Shown piece after piece: positions 10,051 to 20,200 of a DNA stretch of 64,000 nucleotides. The notes below the pieces were generated by a model. That model was given only the letters and a program-made list of their open reading frames with translations. It did not search any database and was not told the origin of the DNA. How positions within the stretch are numbered: position 1 is the stretch's first letter; each line of letters opens with the position of its first letter. Source of the DNA: Opitutaceae bacterium (GTDB lineage: Bacteria; Verrucomicrobiota; Verrucomicrobiia; Opitutales; Opitutaceae); NCBI GenBank assembly GCA_015075305.1, contig JABTUS010000003.1, positions 372,001 to 436,000 of the forward strand, written 5' to 3'. A program made the translations under genes and the position numbers.

Positions 10051-11925
10051 ATGATTGATTCCCGACTTCTCATGGTTATGCGCATCGCCTCCCTGCTGCT
10101 TGCATCGCTCACAATGGCCACGGTCGCAATGGGTGCGCCGGACCGCCCAAACATCCTCTGGCTCACGAGCGAGGATCATGGACAGGAGATGGGCTGCTAT
10201 GGAGACAAGCTTGCGCGCACGCCAAATGTCGACGCGCTCGCGGCCAAAGGCATGCATTTCCGCTTTGCCTGGTCGAATCATCCGGTCTGTGCGCCGGCGC
10301 GCACGGCCATCATCACCGGGCTCTTCGGCGAAAGTTCCGGAGGCATAAACATGCGATCGATGGTGCCGCTTCAGCCTGGTGTCCGCCTTTTCCCGGAGTA
10401 CCTGCGGGAGGCGGGCTACTATTGCGTGAACAATTCCAAGGAGGACTACAATGTTCCGAAGACCTCGGGCACCTGGGATGTTTCATCGAAGGATGCCCAC
10501 TGGCGCAATTGTCCGGCGGGGCATCCCTTTTTCTCGGTGTTCAATTCGTTGAAGAGCCATGAGAGCCAGATACGTTCGAAGCAGGCCAGCCTGCCTGGCG
10601 GCATCATCACCGATCCGGCGAAGGTGCGCGTGCCGGCCTTTCATCCGGACACGCCCGAGGTTCGGAAGGACTGGGCGCGCTATTACGACATCGTGAGCGC
10701 GGCCGACGCCGATGCCGGAGCGCACCTGCGCGAGCTCGCGGCGGCGGGGCTGGAGGATGACACGATTGTGATCTATTTCGGAGATCACGGCAGTGGCATG
10801 CCCCGCTACAAGCGCTGGCCGGGCGACTCCGGACTGCGTGTTCCCCTGGTGGTTTACATCCCAGAGAAGTGGCGCAGCCTCGCGCCGTCGGACTATGCGC
10901 CGGGGGCGGTTTCCGACCGTCTGGTGAGCTTCGTCGACCTTGCCCCCACCATGCTGAGTCTTGCCGGTGTAAAGCCGCCCGCGTGGATGCAGGGAAGCGC
11001 CTTTGCGGGCCGGTACATCGCACCGGGCCCCAAGTATCTTTTTGGCGGACGAGACCGCATGGACGAATGCCTGGATGTCGCCCGCAGTGTGACCGACGGA
11101 CGTTATGTCTACATTCGGAACTACTATCCCTTCCTCTCCGACGGACAGCACATCGCCTATCAGTTTGAAACCCCGACCACGCGCATCTGGAGGCAGTGGT
11201 TTGATGAAGGCCGCACCAACGAGGCGCAGAGCGCGTTCTGGCGGACACCGCGTCCCGCGGAGGAGCTTTTCGATCTGACGACGGACAGGGATGAAGTGCG
11301 CAACCTTGCCGGATCGCCGGCCCACGCGGAGGAGCTGGCGCGTTTTCGCCAGGCGCTGCGTGCGCATCAGCTTGAGGTCCGTGACATCGCGATGCTGCCG
11401 GAGGGGGAGATGCGCGCCCGACTTGTCGCGCACGAGCCGGTTCCGGAACTGGAGCGAGTCATCGAGACAGCGGACCTTGCGTCGCGCGCGTCGCCGAATG
11501 AACGCAGTGAACTCATCAAGCGCCTGTACGACCCGGCTTCCGCGGTGCGCAGCTGGGCGGCGCTGGGATGTCTCATCCAGGGGCCGGCGATGGTGAAGGC
11601 GGCGGCCGGTCCGCTGTCAGTGGCGCTGGCTGACTCATCGCCCCATGTGCGCATTTCCGCGGCGCGGGCGCTGGCGCGTTATGGCACTGCGGAGGAGGTG
11701 AAATCCGCGCTGGAGACGCTGCGCGAACTCGCGCCGCCGGACGTGAACGGGTTCTTTGTCGCCTTGGAGGCGCTCAATGCAATCAACGACCTTGGCGTCC
11801 GCGCCGGAGACCTTCGCGCCTGGGCCTCCCGCCTGAGCGCCGACATCCCGTATCCAAACGAACGATACGATTCCTACCTGCCCAATGTCATTGGAAAACT
11901 CGGACAGCCGCCCGAGGGACGATAG
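10051..11925 (+). CDS. Formylglycine-dependent sulfatase with C-terminal HEAT repeats
   Basis: Predicted exported arylsulfatase-type enzyme of 624 residues that removes sulfate esters from a glycan. After a signal peptide (LLLASLTMATVAMGA) come DRPNILWLTSEDHG, whose acidic residues bind the metal, and the sulfatase signature CAPAR beginning at Cys80, the residue converted to formylglycine. Later IVIYFGDHGSG and the PGDSGLRVPLVVY segment complete the S1-family active site. From about residue 490 the protein continues with HEAT-like helical repeats (SAVRSWAALGCLIQG, SSPHVRISAARALARYG). The frame is open further upstream to 9808, but GGGGA just before ATG 10051 and the signal peptide fix this start. 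It is divergent from the propeller protein gene. Confidence 0.9.
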   Translation: MIDSRLLMVMRIASLLLASLTMATVAMGAPDRPNILWLTSEDHGQEMGCYGDKLARTPNVDALAAKGMHFRFAWSNHPVCAPARTAIITGLFGESSGGINMRSMVPLQPGVRLFPEYLREAGYYCVNNSKEDYNVPKTSGTWDVSSKDAHWRNCPAGHPFFSVFNSLKSHESQIRSKQASLPGGIITDPAKVRVPAFHPDTPEVRKDWARYYDIVSAADADAGAHLRELAAAGLEDDTIVIYFGDHGSGMPRYKRWPGDSGLRVPLVVYIPEKWRSLAPSDYAPGAVSDRLVSFVDLAPTMLSLAGVKPPAWMQGSAFAGRYIAPGPKYLFGGRDRMDECLDVARSVTDGRYVYIRNYYPFLSDGQHIAYQFETPTTRIWRQWFDEGRTNEAQSAFWRTPRPAEELFDLTTDRDEVRNLAGSPAHAEELARFRQALRAHQLEVRDIAMLPEGEMRARLVAHEPVPELERVIETADLASRASPNERSELIKRLYDPASAVRSWAALGCLIQGPAMVKAAAGPLSVALADSSPHVRISAARALARYGTAEEVKSALETLRELAPPDVNGFFVALEALNAINDLGVRAGDLRAWASRLSADIPYPNERYDSYLPNVIGKLGQPPEGR

Positions 11926-12254
11926 GGCCGGGGGCGACCGCCGACGGCCCCGATCCTGAAGGGGTCAGCCCCTAATGTTTGTGGTTGATCTTGGCGCACC
12001 TGGTATTGTCGCGGACTTTCGCAATGTGGCTTTGGGCGTTCTTGGTGGTGAGCGCGCTTGCTGCATCGCGCCATGCCAATGGGGTTGCTTAGTTTGTTAG
12101 GCCTTGATTGTCTGAGGGCTGTCGTGGGCTGGGGTAGAGGAGGGCCCCGCACCTTCAGGTGCTGACATTGCGATGCGGGGCCTGCAGGGTTGGAAATTGA
12201 GGCTTTACACCATGGGCGGGGACAGGCACTTCCTTACCTTTCAACACTCTCACC
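11926..12254. other. Gene-free stretch with a nested hairpin
   Basis: No coding frame here looks real. The clearest structure is a nested hairpin at 12143-12182: outer arms GGCCCCGCA (12143-12151) and TGCGGGGCC (12174-12182), with an inner CACC-TTCA-GGTG hairpin at 12150-12161. It has no T-tract, so it is not a standard terminator. It could be a leader structure for the small basic peptide gene that starts 72 bases downstream. Confidence 0.4.
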
Positions 12255-12356
12255 ATGGGCAATCTGAAGAAGAAGCGTCGTCTCAAGATGAACAAGCACA
12301 AGCGCCGGAAGCGCTTGAAATCGAATCGCCACAAGAAGCGCACGTGGCAGAAGTGA
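12255..12356 (+). CDS. Small basic AURKAIP1/COX24 (mS38)-like peptide
   Basis: A 33-residue peptide, more than half Lys/Arg, beginning [20 protein letters not shown] and ending RTWQK. The KKRR-x-KMNKHK-x-RKR pattern is the signature of the AURKAIP1/COX24 C-terminal domain, which in mitochondria is ribosomal protein mS38; free-standing bacterial versions of 30-40 residues occur in Verrucomicrobiota and Bacteroidota. It is probably a small-subunit ribosome-associated protein. It is followed 50 bases later by a strong intrinsic terminator, so it is likely its own transcription unit. Its composition cannot be explained by chance, so I consider the call secure despite its size. Confidence 0.85.
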   Translation: MGNLKKKRRLKMNKHKRRKRLKSNRHKKRTWQK

Positions 12357-12406
12357 GCGCCGGCTGCGCGATTATTTGAGGTCCGGGTGGCCTCGCCGAT
12401 TTTCGA

Positions 12407-12442
12407 CCCGCTGCATGATCGCAGCGGGTTTTTCTTTTTTTT
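12407..12442 (+). terminator. Rho-independent terminator
   Basis: Perfect 8-bp stem CCCGCTGC / GCAGCGGG around a six-base loop (ATGATC), followed directly by TTTTTC and a run of T. It ends the small basic peptide transcript and separates it from pilM. Confidence 0.9.
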
Positions 12443-12683
12443 GACAGAAGCCTCCAGGAGCTGATCCCGGATCGTTTGCACAGTTTTAGCAAAGCCGGTT
12501 AAGTTCTGGTAAATGCGGGTATTACGCAGGGGCTGAACCTCAAAATGGTTTGCCCGACGGGGTGGTGCGCCGATTCGTCGTGGAATCGAATCAACGCGTC
12601 CACTCACCATGCGACTCCGGCCAGACCAAACGACCTTAAGCTTCGCAGGACCCCGTGCCGTATAGGGGCGCGTAGCGACCGTC
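12443..12683. other. Upstream region of the pil operon, no gene seen
   Basis: About 240 bases between the terminator and pilM. No convincing coding frame, ribosome-binding site or sigma-70 promoter pair was found by eye. The pil operon promoter should lie here. Confidence 0.4.
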
Positions 12684-13727
12684 ATGCTATTTTCCACCAA
12701 ACCCAAAGGCTTCTTCATCGACTGGAACGATCATGGAACATTCGTTGCCCGCACCAGCGGCCCGATTCCGCCATTCGTAGTCGAGGAGTTGCGAGAAGTT
12801 CCGTCCGGCGAGGCCACCGCGCTTGCCGAAACGCTGAAGCAGCTTCAGCCAAAACGGAGCCAGACCGGATTTGTCCATGCCACCGTGGGCATGCATTCCG
12901 ACCAGCGTTTGCTGCGTCGCGCCACCCTTGAGGTTAAGCGCGTCAAGGAAACGGGCTATCTGGATGAAGTGCTTCAGACGCAGTTCAAGGTCGAGCCTGA
13001 CAAGTTCATTGCGGCTGTTCTCAACGCCAGTGACGGGGCGGAGTACGACATGGCCAAGGCCACCCAGAAGGATGTCCTCTTTTGCGGCGTGCCCCAGGAG
13101 GAGGTCATTACCTTTCAGGACACCGTGCTCGCCAAGGGCATTTATCCGGAGCGGGTGGAAATCGGTTCACTGGCGGTCATTGGTGCGCTCGTCGATTACC
13201 TGAGCTACACGCAGTCGAAGGTTCCGACGCTGGTGCTCGAACTCGGCTACGACACGACGCATTCCTTCATCATTTCGGCGGGCGGAGTGGACTCCTCGCG
13301 CCCGATTCCGATCGGTCTGTCCTCGATGATTCCCGTCGTTCAGAAGGAACTCGGCCTGAAGGACGAGGAATCCGCCAAGCGGCTCTTTTATTCGAACACG
13401 TTTGATTTCACCGGCATGGGCGCGCAGCTCATCCGGCGTCTGCTCACGGAACTGCAGTCCTCGATCGGCTTCTACGAGGTCCAGACGGGTCTGACCGTGG
13501 GACAGGTGGTGTGCACCCAGCTTCCGCTCAAGCTCAATTGGATCGCCGACGTGATTGCGACCCAGCTTGCGGTGAGGTCGCTCCGCCTCGATGTGGTTCC
13601 CTGGCTTCACGCCCGCAGCATCACGCTTGCGGATTCCCCCAACTCCCTGGCCGCCGATTCCCGCTGGCTCGGCGTATTCAGCCTGATGGTACAGTACCAT
13701 GCCCTCGCTTCTGAAAAGAAAGACTGA
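12684..13727 (+). CDS. pilM: Type IV pilus assembly ATPase-fold protein PilM
   Basis: Cytoplasmic actin-like protein of 347 residues that recruits PilN to the type IV pilus alignment complex. The ASKHA fold is visible as a degenerate first strand ([11 protein letters not shown]), a second phosphate-type strand [15 protein letters not shown] near residue 180, and GIGF-like C-terminal helices ([12 protein letters not shown]). It heads the operon and its last 29 bases overlap pilN. Identification rests on gene order pilMNOPQ plus this fold; a type II secretion GspL role is the alternative, made unlikely by the separate pilP and the secretin context. Confidence 0.75.
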   Translation: MLFSTKPKGFFIDWNDHGTFVARTSGPIPPFVVEELREVPSGEATALAETLKQLQPKRSQTGFVHATVGMHSDQRLLRRATLEVKRVKETGYLDEVLQTQFKVEPDKFIAAVLNASDGAEYDMAKATQKDVLFCGVPQEEVITFQDTVLAKGIYPERVEIGSLAVIGALVDYLSYTQSKVPTLVLELGYDTTHSFIISAGGVDSSRPIPIGLSSMIPVVQKELGLKDEESAKRLFYSNTFDFTGMGAQLIRRLLTELQSSIGFYEVQTGLTVGQVVCTQLPLKLNWIADVIATQLAVRSLRLDVVPWLHARSITLADSPNSLAADSRWLGVFSLMVQYHALASEKKD

Positions 13728-14331
13728 GAAGGGGCAGATGCCTCTCGTGCCTTCCTGGCATCCGAACTTCCGCAATTTCGAGCGGTTGCCGGACACGAAG
13801 GCCGTGCGCACCTCGTTCTTTGTGAACGGCGTGGCGGTGGTCATCGCCATCTCGCTGCTCCTCGTTTTTGCGTACCAGGAGTACGCGCTGCATGTGCTCA
13901 AGCGCCAGGTGGGCGAGTGGGAGGCGCGCATCGATCGCGATCAGAAGCCAAGCGCCGTCGCGGTTGCCGAGTACAAGAAGTTCCAGGCTGAGGAGAAAAA
14001 CGCCGCCGAACTGGAGGCATTTGTCAGCAGTCCGGTCGTCCTTTCCTCGCTGCTGCTCGACCTCGGCCGCACACTGCCGCCCCGCATCGCGCTGCTCAAT
14101 GTCATCTATCGGCTGGACGGAGTGAATCTGCGCGGAGTCGTCCGTGGTGCGGGTGACCGCGCCAGTGGCGAGGTGGCCGCCTACGTGCAGAAGCTCAAGA
14201 AGGAGCCCGCCTTCAGCACGGTGTTTGACAACGTCTCCCAGTCCGCGCTGGGCCGCGATTCGCAGGGGGACCGGCTTTCGTTCGAGTTGTTCATGAAGTT
14301 CAAGGGCGCGTCCGCCCCGGCAAGAAAATGA
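13699..14331 (+). CDS. pilN: Type IV pilus assembly protein PilN
   Basis: A 210-residue bitopic inner-membrane protein: a cytoplasmic N-terminus with HPNFRNFERLPDTKAV (PilN uses an N-terminal segment to bind PilM), one membrane helix (FFVNGVAVVIAISLLLVFAY, about 40-60), a coiled-coil stretch and a periplasmic ferredoxin-like domain that includes LPPRIALLNVIYRLDGVNLRG. It overlaps pilM by 29 bases and pilO by 4, so the three are probably translationally coupled. Confidence 0.75.
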   Translation: MPSLLKRKTEKGQMPLVPSWHPNFRNFERLPDTKAVRTSFFVNGVAVVIAISLLLVFAYQEYALHVLKRQVGEWEARIDRDQKPSAVAVAEYKKFQAEEKNAAELEAFVSSPVVLSSLLLDLGRTLPPRIALLNVIYRLDGVNLRGVVRGAGDRASGEVAAYVQKLKKEPAFSTVFDNVSQSALGRDSQGDRLSFELFMKFKGASAPARK

Positions 14332-14894
14332 GCAAGGACAAGACATCACCCGGCTTTCTGAAAAAGCATCCGCTGAGCGTCGGCTGCGCGCTGCTGAGCG
14401 CGCTGCTCATCGCGGGGATCATTTATCGCCGGGATGCGATGCCGGCCACGGTCACGGATCTTGAGGAGAAGACGGCGAAGGGCGAAAGGCTCACGGCCAA
14501 CCTCACCAACTCCAACCAGCTCGTCGAACAGAGGGACGCGATGGCAAAGGTCAACGCCCTCGTTGCCGGCCGCCTCGTCAAGGCGTCGGAGCTCGCGAAG
14601 AACCTGCAGTATTTCTATCGCATGGAGGCCGAGACGGCGACGAAGTTCATCGAGCTTCGCCAGCAGGCGTCGCCGACGTCGGTCAAGCCGGGCAATGCGT
14701 ATCTTTCCGTGCCCTATACGATGACCGTCGAGGGCAGCTACCTGCAGCTAGTGACCCTGCTGCGGCGCCTGGAGAATGGCGTCCATTTCTGCCGGATTCT
14801 GAATGCGACGATCACCCGCGGCGCGGGTGATCCGGCCAGCACCGTGAGTCCGCTGACACTGACCATGAACCTCGAACTTCTCGGCCAGCCATGA
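14328..14894 (+). CDS. pilO: Type IV pilus assembly protein PilO-like
   Basis: A 188-residue protein with one N-terminal membrane helix (SVGCALLSALLIAGIIY), a coiled-coil region (about 40-100) and a C-terminal periplasmic domain with SVPYTMTVEGSYLQLVTLLRRL, the PilO-type small-domain segment that pairs with PilN. Its start overlaps pilN by 4 bases and its end overlaps the next gene by 4 bases. Sequence similarity across PilO proteins is low, so order and topology carry much of the weight. Confidence 0.7.
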   Translation: MSKDKTSPGFLKKHPLSVGCALLSALLIAGIIYRRDAMPATVTDLEEKTAKGERLTANLTNSNQLVEQRDAMAKVNALVAGRLVKASELAKNLQYFYRMEAETATKFIELRQQASPTSVKPGNAYLSVPYTMTVEGSYLQLVTLLRRLENGVHFCRILNATITRGAGDPASTVSPLTLTMNLELLGQP

Positions 14895-15430
14895 GCAGGC
14901 TCACGGCAGGACTTCCCTTGATTTTGCTCGCGACAGGCATTGCGGGTGGTTCGCTTGCGGCCGCGCCGGCGCGGGGCATCAAGGCGGACATCAATCCAAC
15001 GGCCGCACGCGCGGCCATGCTGGAGAAGGCGCAGAGGCTCACCCGTCAGACGGAGGTTGCCAACCTGCCGGCGACGACGGTGGATCCCTTCAACCCGGCC
15101 AGCTTCAACGCCCCTGATCCGGAGGAACTGCGACTTGCCGCCGAAGCCGCAAGACGCGCCAGACCGGTGGCAGGCCCGCGCGTGGCCTCCGATCGCGATC
15201 TGCTCATTGCGATCGCCGCACAGATCAAACCCACCGGCACAATGAGCCTTGGCGGTGAAGCGATCCTTCTCGTCGGCTCCCACAAGATTCGTGTCGGGGA
15301 AACCATTTCGGCCTCTTACGAGGAGAAACCGATCGCCGTCACGGTGACCGCGATTGATCGCAACAGCTTCAGTCTCCGCCTCAACGGCGAAGAATTTACT
15401 CGTCCAATCAAATCAGGATCAAATCCATGA
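14891..15430 (+). CDS. pilP: Type IV pilus assembly protein PilP-like
   Basis: A 179-residue exported protein (signal peptide LPLILLATGIAGGSLAAAPA) with a disordered Ala/Pro-rich middle and a C-terminal beta domain: GGEAILLVGSHKIRVGETIS and VTAIDRNSFSLRLNGEEF. This is the HR/PilP-type fold that bridges PilNO to the secretin. No lipobox cysteine is present, so unlike many PilP proteins it is probably not a lipoprotein. It overlaps its neighbours by 4 bases on both sides. Confidence 0.65.
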   Translation: MSRLTAGLPLILLATGIAGGSLAAAPARGIKADINPTAARAAMLEKAQRLTRQTEVANLPATTVDPFNPASFNAPDPEELRLAAEAARRARPVAGPRVASDRDLLIAIAAQIKPTGTMSLGGEAILLVGSHKIRVGETISASYEEKPIAVTVTAIDRNSFSLRLNGEEFTRPIKSGSNP

Positions 15431-17181
15431 GAACCCGCCTGCTGCTCCTCGCGCTGCTTTCCAATGCAGCCATGCCGCTCCTCCGTTCGCAAACGCCAGC
15501 GGCGGTGGAAAGCCCGTCCGCTCCCAATCCCGATGCGCCTGCCGCCGCTGCCGCGCCTGCACCGGCGGATCCAGCCGCAGCGCCCGCCGTGACACTTGCA
15601 CCGGTGGAGACCGCGCCTCCCGCGACCAAGACCAAGGACACGCTGTCCGTCGACTTCCCGGATGAGGAGATTCGCTCCGTCCTGCGCAATGTCGCCGACC
15701 TGTTCGAGCTGAATCTTGTCATTCCGGAGACGCTCCAGGGAAAGACCTCCGTCAAGCTGCGCGATGTCACCTGGCGCCAGATCTTCCAGGTGGTGCTGTC
15801 GCCGGTTGGCTACACCTTCGTTGAGGACGGAAACATCATCAAGATCGTCACATCGGAGTCCCTGAATCTGGAGCCCGTCACGACGGATGTGTTCATTCTC
15901 AACTACGCCAAGGCCGAGGACATCAAGAAATCCGTCGAGCCCCTGGTTGAAGCCGCCGCCGGCGGCCGAGTGATCGTGGATTCGCGCAGCAATGCGCTCG
16001 TCATCTCCGAGAGGCCGACCCGCCTGAGCCGCGTGCGCTCCATCATAGAGCGCCTCGACCGTCCCACCGAACAGGTGGTGATTGAGTCCAAGTTCGTCGA
16101 GGTCTCCGACCGCGACGTCAAGAATCTCGGCGTCAAGTGGAGCTCCCTTGCGAACTACAACATCAGCGCGGGTCCCTTCAGCCAGAACTTCTCCCGCCAG
16201 CGCACGGGTGGATACAACAACTCGAGCGACAACTCATCGTCGACAACGGGTATCACGAACAACTCGTCGTCCGCGGGCTCCAGCAGTTCGAACTCAGTCG
16301 CATCGGTCAACGGTGCCGTCACCGGCACGTCCACGACGGGCTCCAGCCTGAGCCTGAGCAATGATGGCAAAAACGGCACGAGCGACGCCTTCACCGCGCT
16401 TCAGGGGCTGGTTAGCGGCGGCAACACCTCGCGCCTGGCCACGGCTCTGTTCAGCGCCGATCAGCTCCAGGTTGTCCTGAGTGCGCTGCAGACGCTGTCC
16501 GACATCAAGGTCGTTTCCAATCCCACTGTCGTGACCCTCAACAACACGGAGTCCTCCATCAATGTGGGCGAGGAGTTCCCGATTCCGAACTACACCTACA
16601 ACCAGGAGCGCGGCACGTTCGAGGTCTCGGGCTTCCAGTACCGCCCGATTGGCATTCTTCTCAAGGTCACCCCGCAGGTGAACAGCCAGGGTTTCATCAA
16701 GCTCACGCTCGAGCCTGAGGTCAGCCAGCGCAACGGCGAGACCTCGTTCGGCGGCGCGGGTGGAGCCCAGATTCCGATCATTGCCACGCGCAAGGCCAAG
16801 ACCCAGGTGTCATTGAAGGATGGATACACGATGGGCCTTGGCGGGCTCCTGACCTCCCGCTCCGAGGATGCGTCCTCCAAGGTTCCGCTTCTGGGGAGCA
16901 TCCCGATCATCGGCCGCGCCTTCAAATCCAAGAATCGCGACCAGTCGATGACCAACCTCGTCATCTTCATCACGGCAAAAACCGTCGCCGCGGATGGCGC
17001 CCCCATCACCGAGGTCTTCGATTCGCGCAACATCCGCCGCATGAACATCAAGAAAGAGGACCTTCCCGGCTACCGCGATCCGTCCGATCCGTTCGCGCCC
17101 CTGCCCGAGCCGGAACCGGTCGCGAAGAAGTCCTTCTTCCACCGCAGCTCCTCCGCTGATCAGTCGGTCAGGAACAACTAA
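15427..17181 (+). CDS. pilQ: Secretin PilQ/GspD family outer-membrane pore
   Basis: A 584-residue secretin through which the pilus (or secreted protein) crosses the outer membrane. After a signal peptide and an Ala/Pro-rich linker comes an STN-type domain (LSVDFPDEEIRSVLRNVADL), then an N1-like domain (VFILNYAKAEDIKKSVEPLV, DSRSNALVISERPTRL) and the secretin core, with VVSNPTVVTLNNTES and the signature VPLLGSIPIIGRAFKS near residue 480. A Ser/Asn/Gly-rich insert of about 60 residues (about 260-325) interrupts the core, which is unusual in sequence. It is the last of five overlapping genes. Confidence 0.85.
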   Translation: MRTRLLLLALLSNAAMPLLRSQTPAAVESPSAPNPDAPAAAAAPAPADPAAAPAVTLAPVETAPPATKTKDTLSVDFPDEEIRSVLRNVADLFELNLVIPETLQGKTSVKLRDVTWRQIFQVVLSPVGYTFVEDGNIIKIVTSESLNLEPVTTDVFILNYAKAEDIKKSVEPLVEAAAGGRVIVDSRSNALVISERPTRLSRVRSIIERLDRPTEQVVIESKFVEVSDRDVKNLGVKWSSLANYNISAGPFSQNFSRQRTGGYNNSSDNSSSTTGITNNSSSAGSSSSNSVASVNGAVTGTSTTGSSLSLSNDGKNGTSDAFTALQGLVSGGNTSRLATALFSADQLQVVLSALQTLSDIKVVSNPTVVTLNNTESSINVGEEFPIPNYTYNQERGTFEVSGFQYRPIGILLKVTPQVNSQGFIKLTLEPEVSQRNGETSFGGAGGAQIPIIATRKAKTQVSLKDGYTMGLGGLLTSRSEDASSKVPLLGSIPIIGRAFKSKNRDQSMTNLVIFITAKTVAADGAPITEVFDSRNIRRMNIKKEDLPGYRDPSDPFAPLPEPEPVAKKSFFHRSSSADQSVRNN

Positions 17182-17235
17182 GCCGGGTGTTTTCATCCGA
17201 GCTTCACTCCAACCTCAGCCTTTGAAGGTGAGTCC

Positions 17236-20200
17236 ATGAAATTTCCAAAAAGAGCCCTCCTCGGACTGCTCGCAGCGTGGGTCGTCTCCCTGACGCACGC
17301 CCAGCAGCAGCCAGTCGTCGCCGTGCGCATCATCAATGTCGAGGTGTCGACCGGGCCGGGCGAAATCCAGTCCATCGAAGTGACGTCGGGCGGCACCGCC
17401 TATGGCGTCGCACCGGTCGTCCAGATCACGGGCGGCGGCGGCACGGGTGCCACCGCCGAGGCGGTGATCACGGGCGGCGGCGTTGTCCGGGTCAATGTCA
17501 CCAATCCCGGTTCCGGCTACTCGAGCGAACCGACGGTCACCTTCCTCGGTGGCGGTGGCGCGGGTGCCGCCGCAAAGGCGAAGATCACGCATCCTTCGGA
17601 GAACTTTCCGAATCCCAACGAGGCGTTTGGTCCCTCCGGGGAATTTGTCACGATCAGCGCGCTTGCCAAGGGCACGTTTCCCGCGGCCGGCTACACGTAC
17701 ACGTTCTACATCAACGGCACGCCTGTCGGGACATCCATCAACAACAAGAACAATCCGTCGGTTCCCGGGATGATCTCATGGACGCCGCCGGCGCCGGGAG
17801 CATACTTCTTCACCGTCACCGCCAGTGACGGCACATCCCCGCTTGTCACATCGCTGCCGGTCCGCTTTTTCGCGACCGGAGCGGTGATAACGAGTCCGCA
17901 GAATCCCACCCTGGTGCCCGCGGGCTCCTCCGTTGTCATCAAGGGCGACGCGACCACTCCCCAGGGATTTGTCCGCCAGATCGAATTCTTCGTCGATGGC
18001 GTCAGCCAGGGCGTGGACACCACCGCCCCGTATTCGATCATCTACACACCCCCGTCCGTTCCCGGCGCGCATTTCATCACGGCGGTCGCGACGGACAACA
18101 ACGAGGTGACAGTCGAGACGCCGGATGCCGTCATGATCACGACGATCCCCGCCATCGGCAGCCTGCCCGTGGTTGAGATTGCGAGCCCGACCCACGGCTC
18201 GGCCCTGCGCATCCCCGACTACTCCGTCAGCTCCAACGCCTCGATCCCTATCAACGTGATCGCGAGCGACAGCGATGGTGTCATCACCAAGATCGAGACC
18301 TACATCGACGGCGTGCTGGTCAACACGGACCAGCAGTTCCCCTACAGCTTCAACTGGCAGCCGCAGACGATCGGGACGTACCGCATCGTTTCGCTGGCTT
18401 TCGACGACAAGAACAATGTCGTCGCTTCGAATCCCAGCGTGGTCATCGTGTCCGCTCCACCGACGGTGACGATCACGCAGCCCTCCGACGGTGCCACGCT
18501 GCCCGCGGGCGCGCCCGTCACGGTTGCTGCCAACGCCAGCGACAGCGACGGTTCCGTCATGTCGGTGCAGTTCTTTGCGGACGATGTGCTCATTGGCGAC
18601 GACACCACGCCTCCGTACAATGTGACCTGGACTCCGCTGGTCACGAGTGAGGGCAAGATCGTGGAGGTCACCGCGCTTGCGACGGATAATTTCGGCATCA
18701 CCCGGCTGTCCTCGGTCGTCAGCATCCGCGTGACCGGCTCCGGCTCCGGCACGGGGTCCAACATCGGCAGTCCGCCGACGGTCCTCGTGACGAGCCCCGT
18801 GGACAATTCGAAGGTGCAGGTCAACCAGACCTACGTCCTGACTGCACGCGCCGGTGACGTTGACGGCAACGTGCAGGCGGTTCAGTTCTTCGCGAATGGC
18901 CGGAGCCTCGGTGCGGACACGTCCTTTCCCTATTCGATAGAGTGGACGCCAACCAGCTTGGGCAACTATGCGATCCAGGCAAAGGCCCTCGACGACAAAG
19001 GCAATGTCGCCACGTCCGAGGTAACGGTTACCGTCGTCGCCAACAGCAGCGGTCAACCGACTGTGTCGCTCATCTCGCCGCGCAATGACAGCCTTGCGAC
19101 GGTAGGCTCACCGGTTGTGGTCGCGGCGCAGGCCGCCGACTCCGACGGCAGCATTGTCTCCGTCGACCTGATTGTTGATGGTGAGGTTGTGGGAAGTTCC
19201 AACGCCTTCCCATATGCTGTGGCTTGGGTCCCCAGCAGGCCCGGTACCTTCAAGGTCAGTGCCGCTGCGACCGACGATGGTGGAAACCGTGTGACGGCAG
19301 GCAGCGCAACGGTGACGGTGCAGCCCGCCGTGGGCAACCTGCCGCTGGCGGCGCTCTATTTCAACAATCCCTCGCAGGATTCAAAGGCGGCCGCCTCGGC
19401 CATGCCATCTCTCTCACCCGTCAAGGTGAGCTACAATTCCAAGCTGATCCTGGGCGCCATAGCCGTGGATGAAGGCGGGACGATCGCCAATGTGCGCTTC
19501 TATCTCAACGGGCGCCTCGTCGACGCCGTTTCGACGGAGCCGTTCTACACGACCACGACGCTGGACACGCTGCAGGACGCGATTCTCACGGCGGTCGTCA
19601 CCGACAATTCTGGAAATGTCACCTATGCGAATCCGATTGCGATCGATACGATCCCGGCGGTGAACACGGCGGCGCTGCAGGTGGCCCTGACGAGCCCCGG
19701 CAATGGAGGCACCTATGGAACCGGAAGCCAGATCGTCTTCTCGGCCTCCCACAATGCCGGCGGAACGCCGGAGCCCCAGGTCGATTTCTATGTCAACGGC
19801 CAGATCTTCCAGACCGTTTCCAAGGCTCCCTACTCGTATGCAGTCGGACTGACGCAGCCTGGCAGCTACGTGGTGCATGCGGTGCTCAGGTCGGGAGACC
19901 GCACGACGGTCTCGGGCAAGTCGACGATCACGGTTGTTCAAGGAGCCGCGCCGACGGTTGCGATAACGAGCCCCGTGAGCGGTGGAACGGTGAACGTTGG
20001 CAGCGGGCTGACGCTCACAGCCAGTGCCACCGACGCCGACGGCACGATATCAAGCGTGCAGTTCTTTGCGAACGGCATACCTGTCGGCACGGACGCTTCG
20101 TCACCGTACACGATGACATTCACGCCGACGTCTGAAGGCGTCTATCGATTCACCGCGCTCGCGACGGATTCCAGCAATCAGACGACGATGTCGTCGACGG

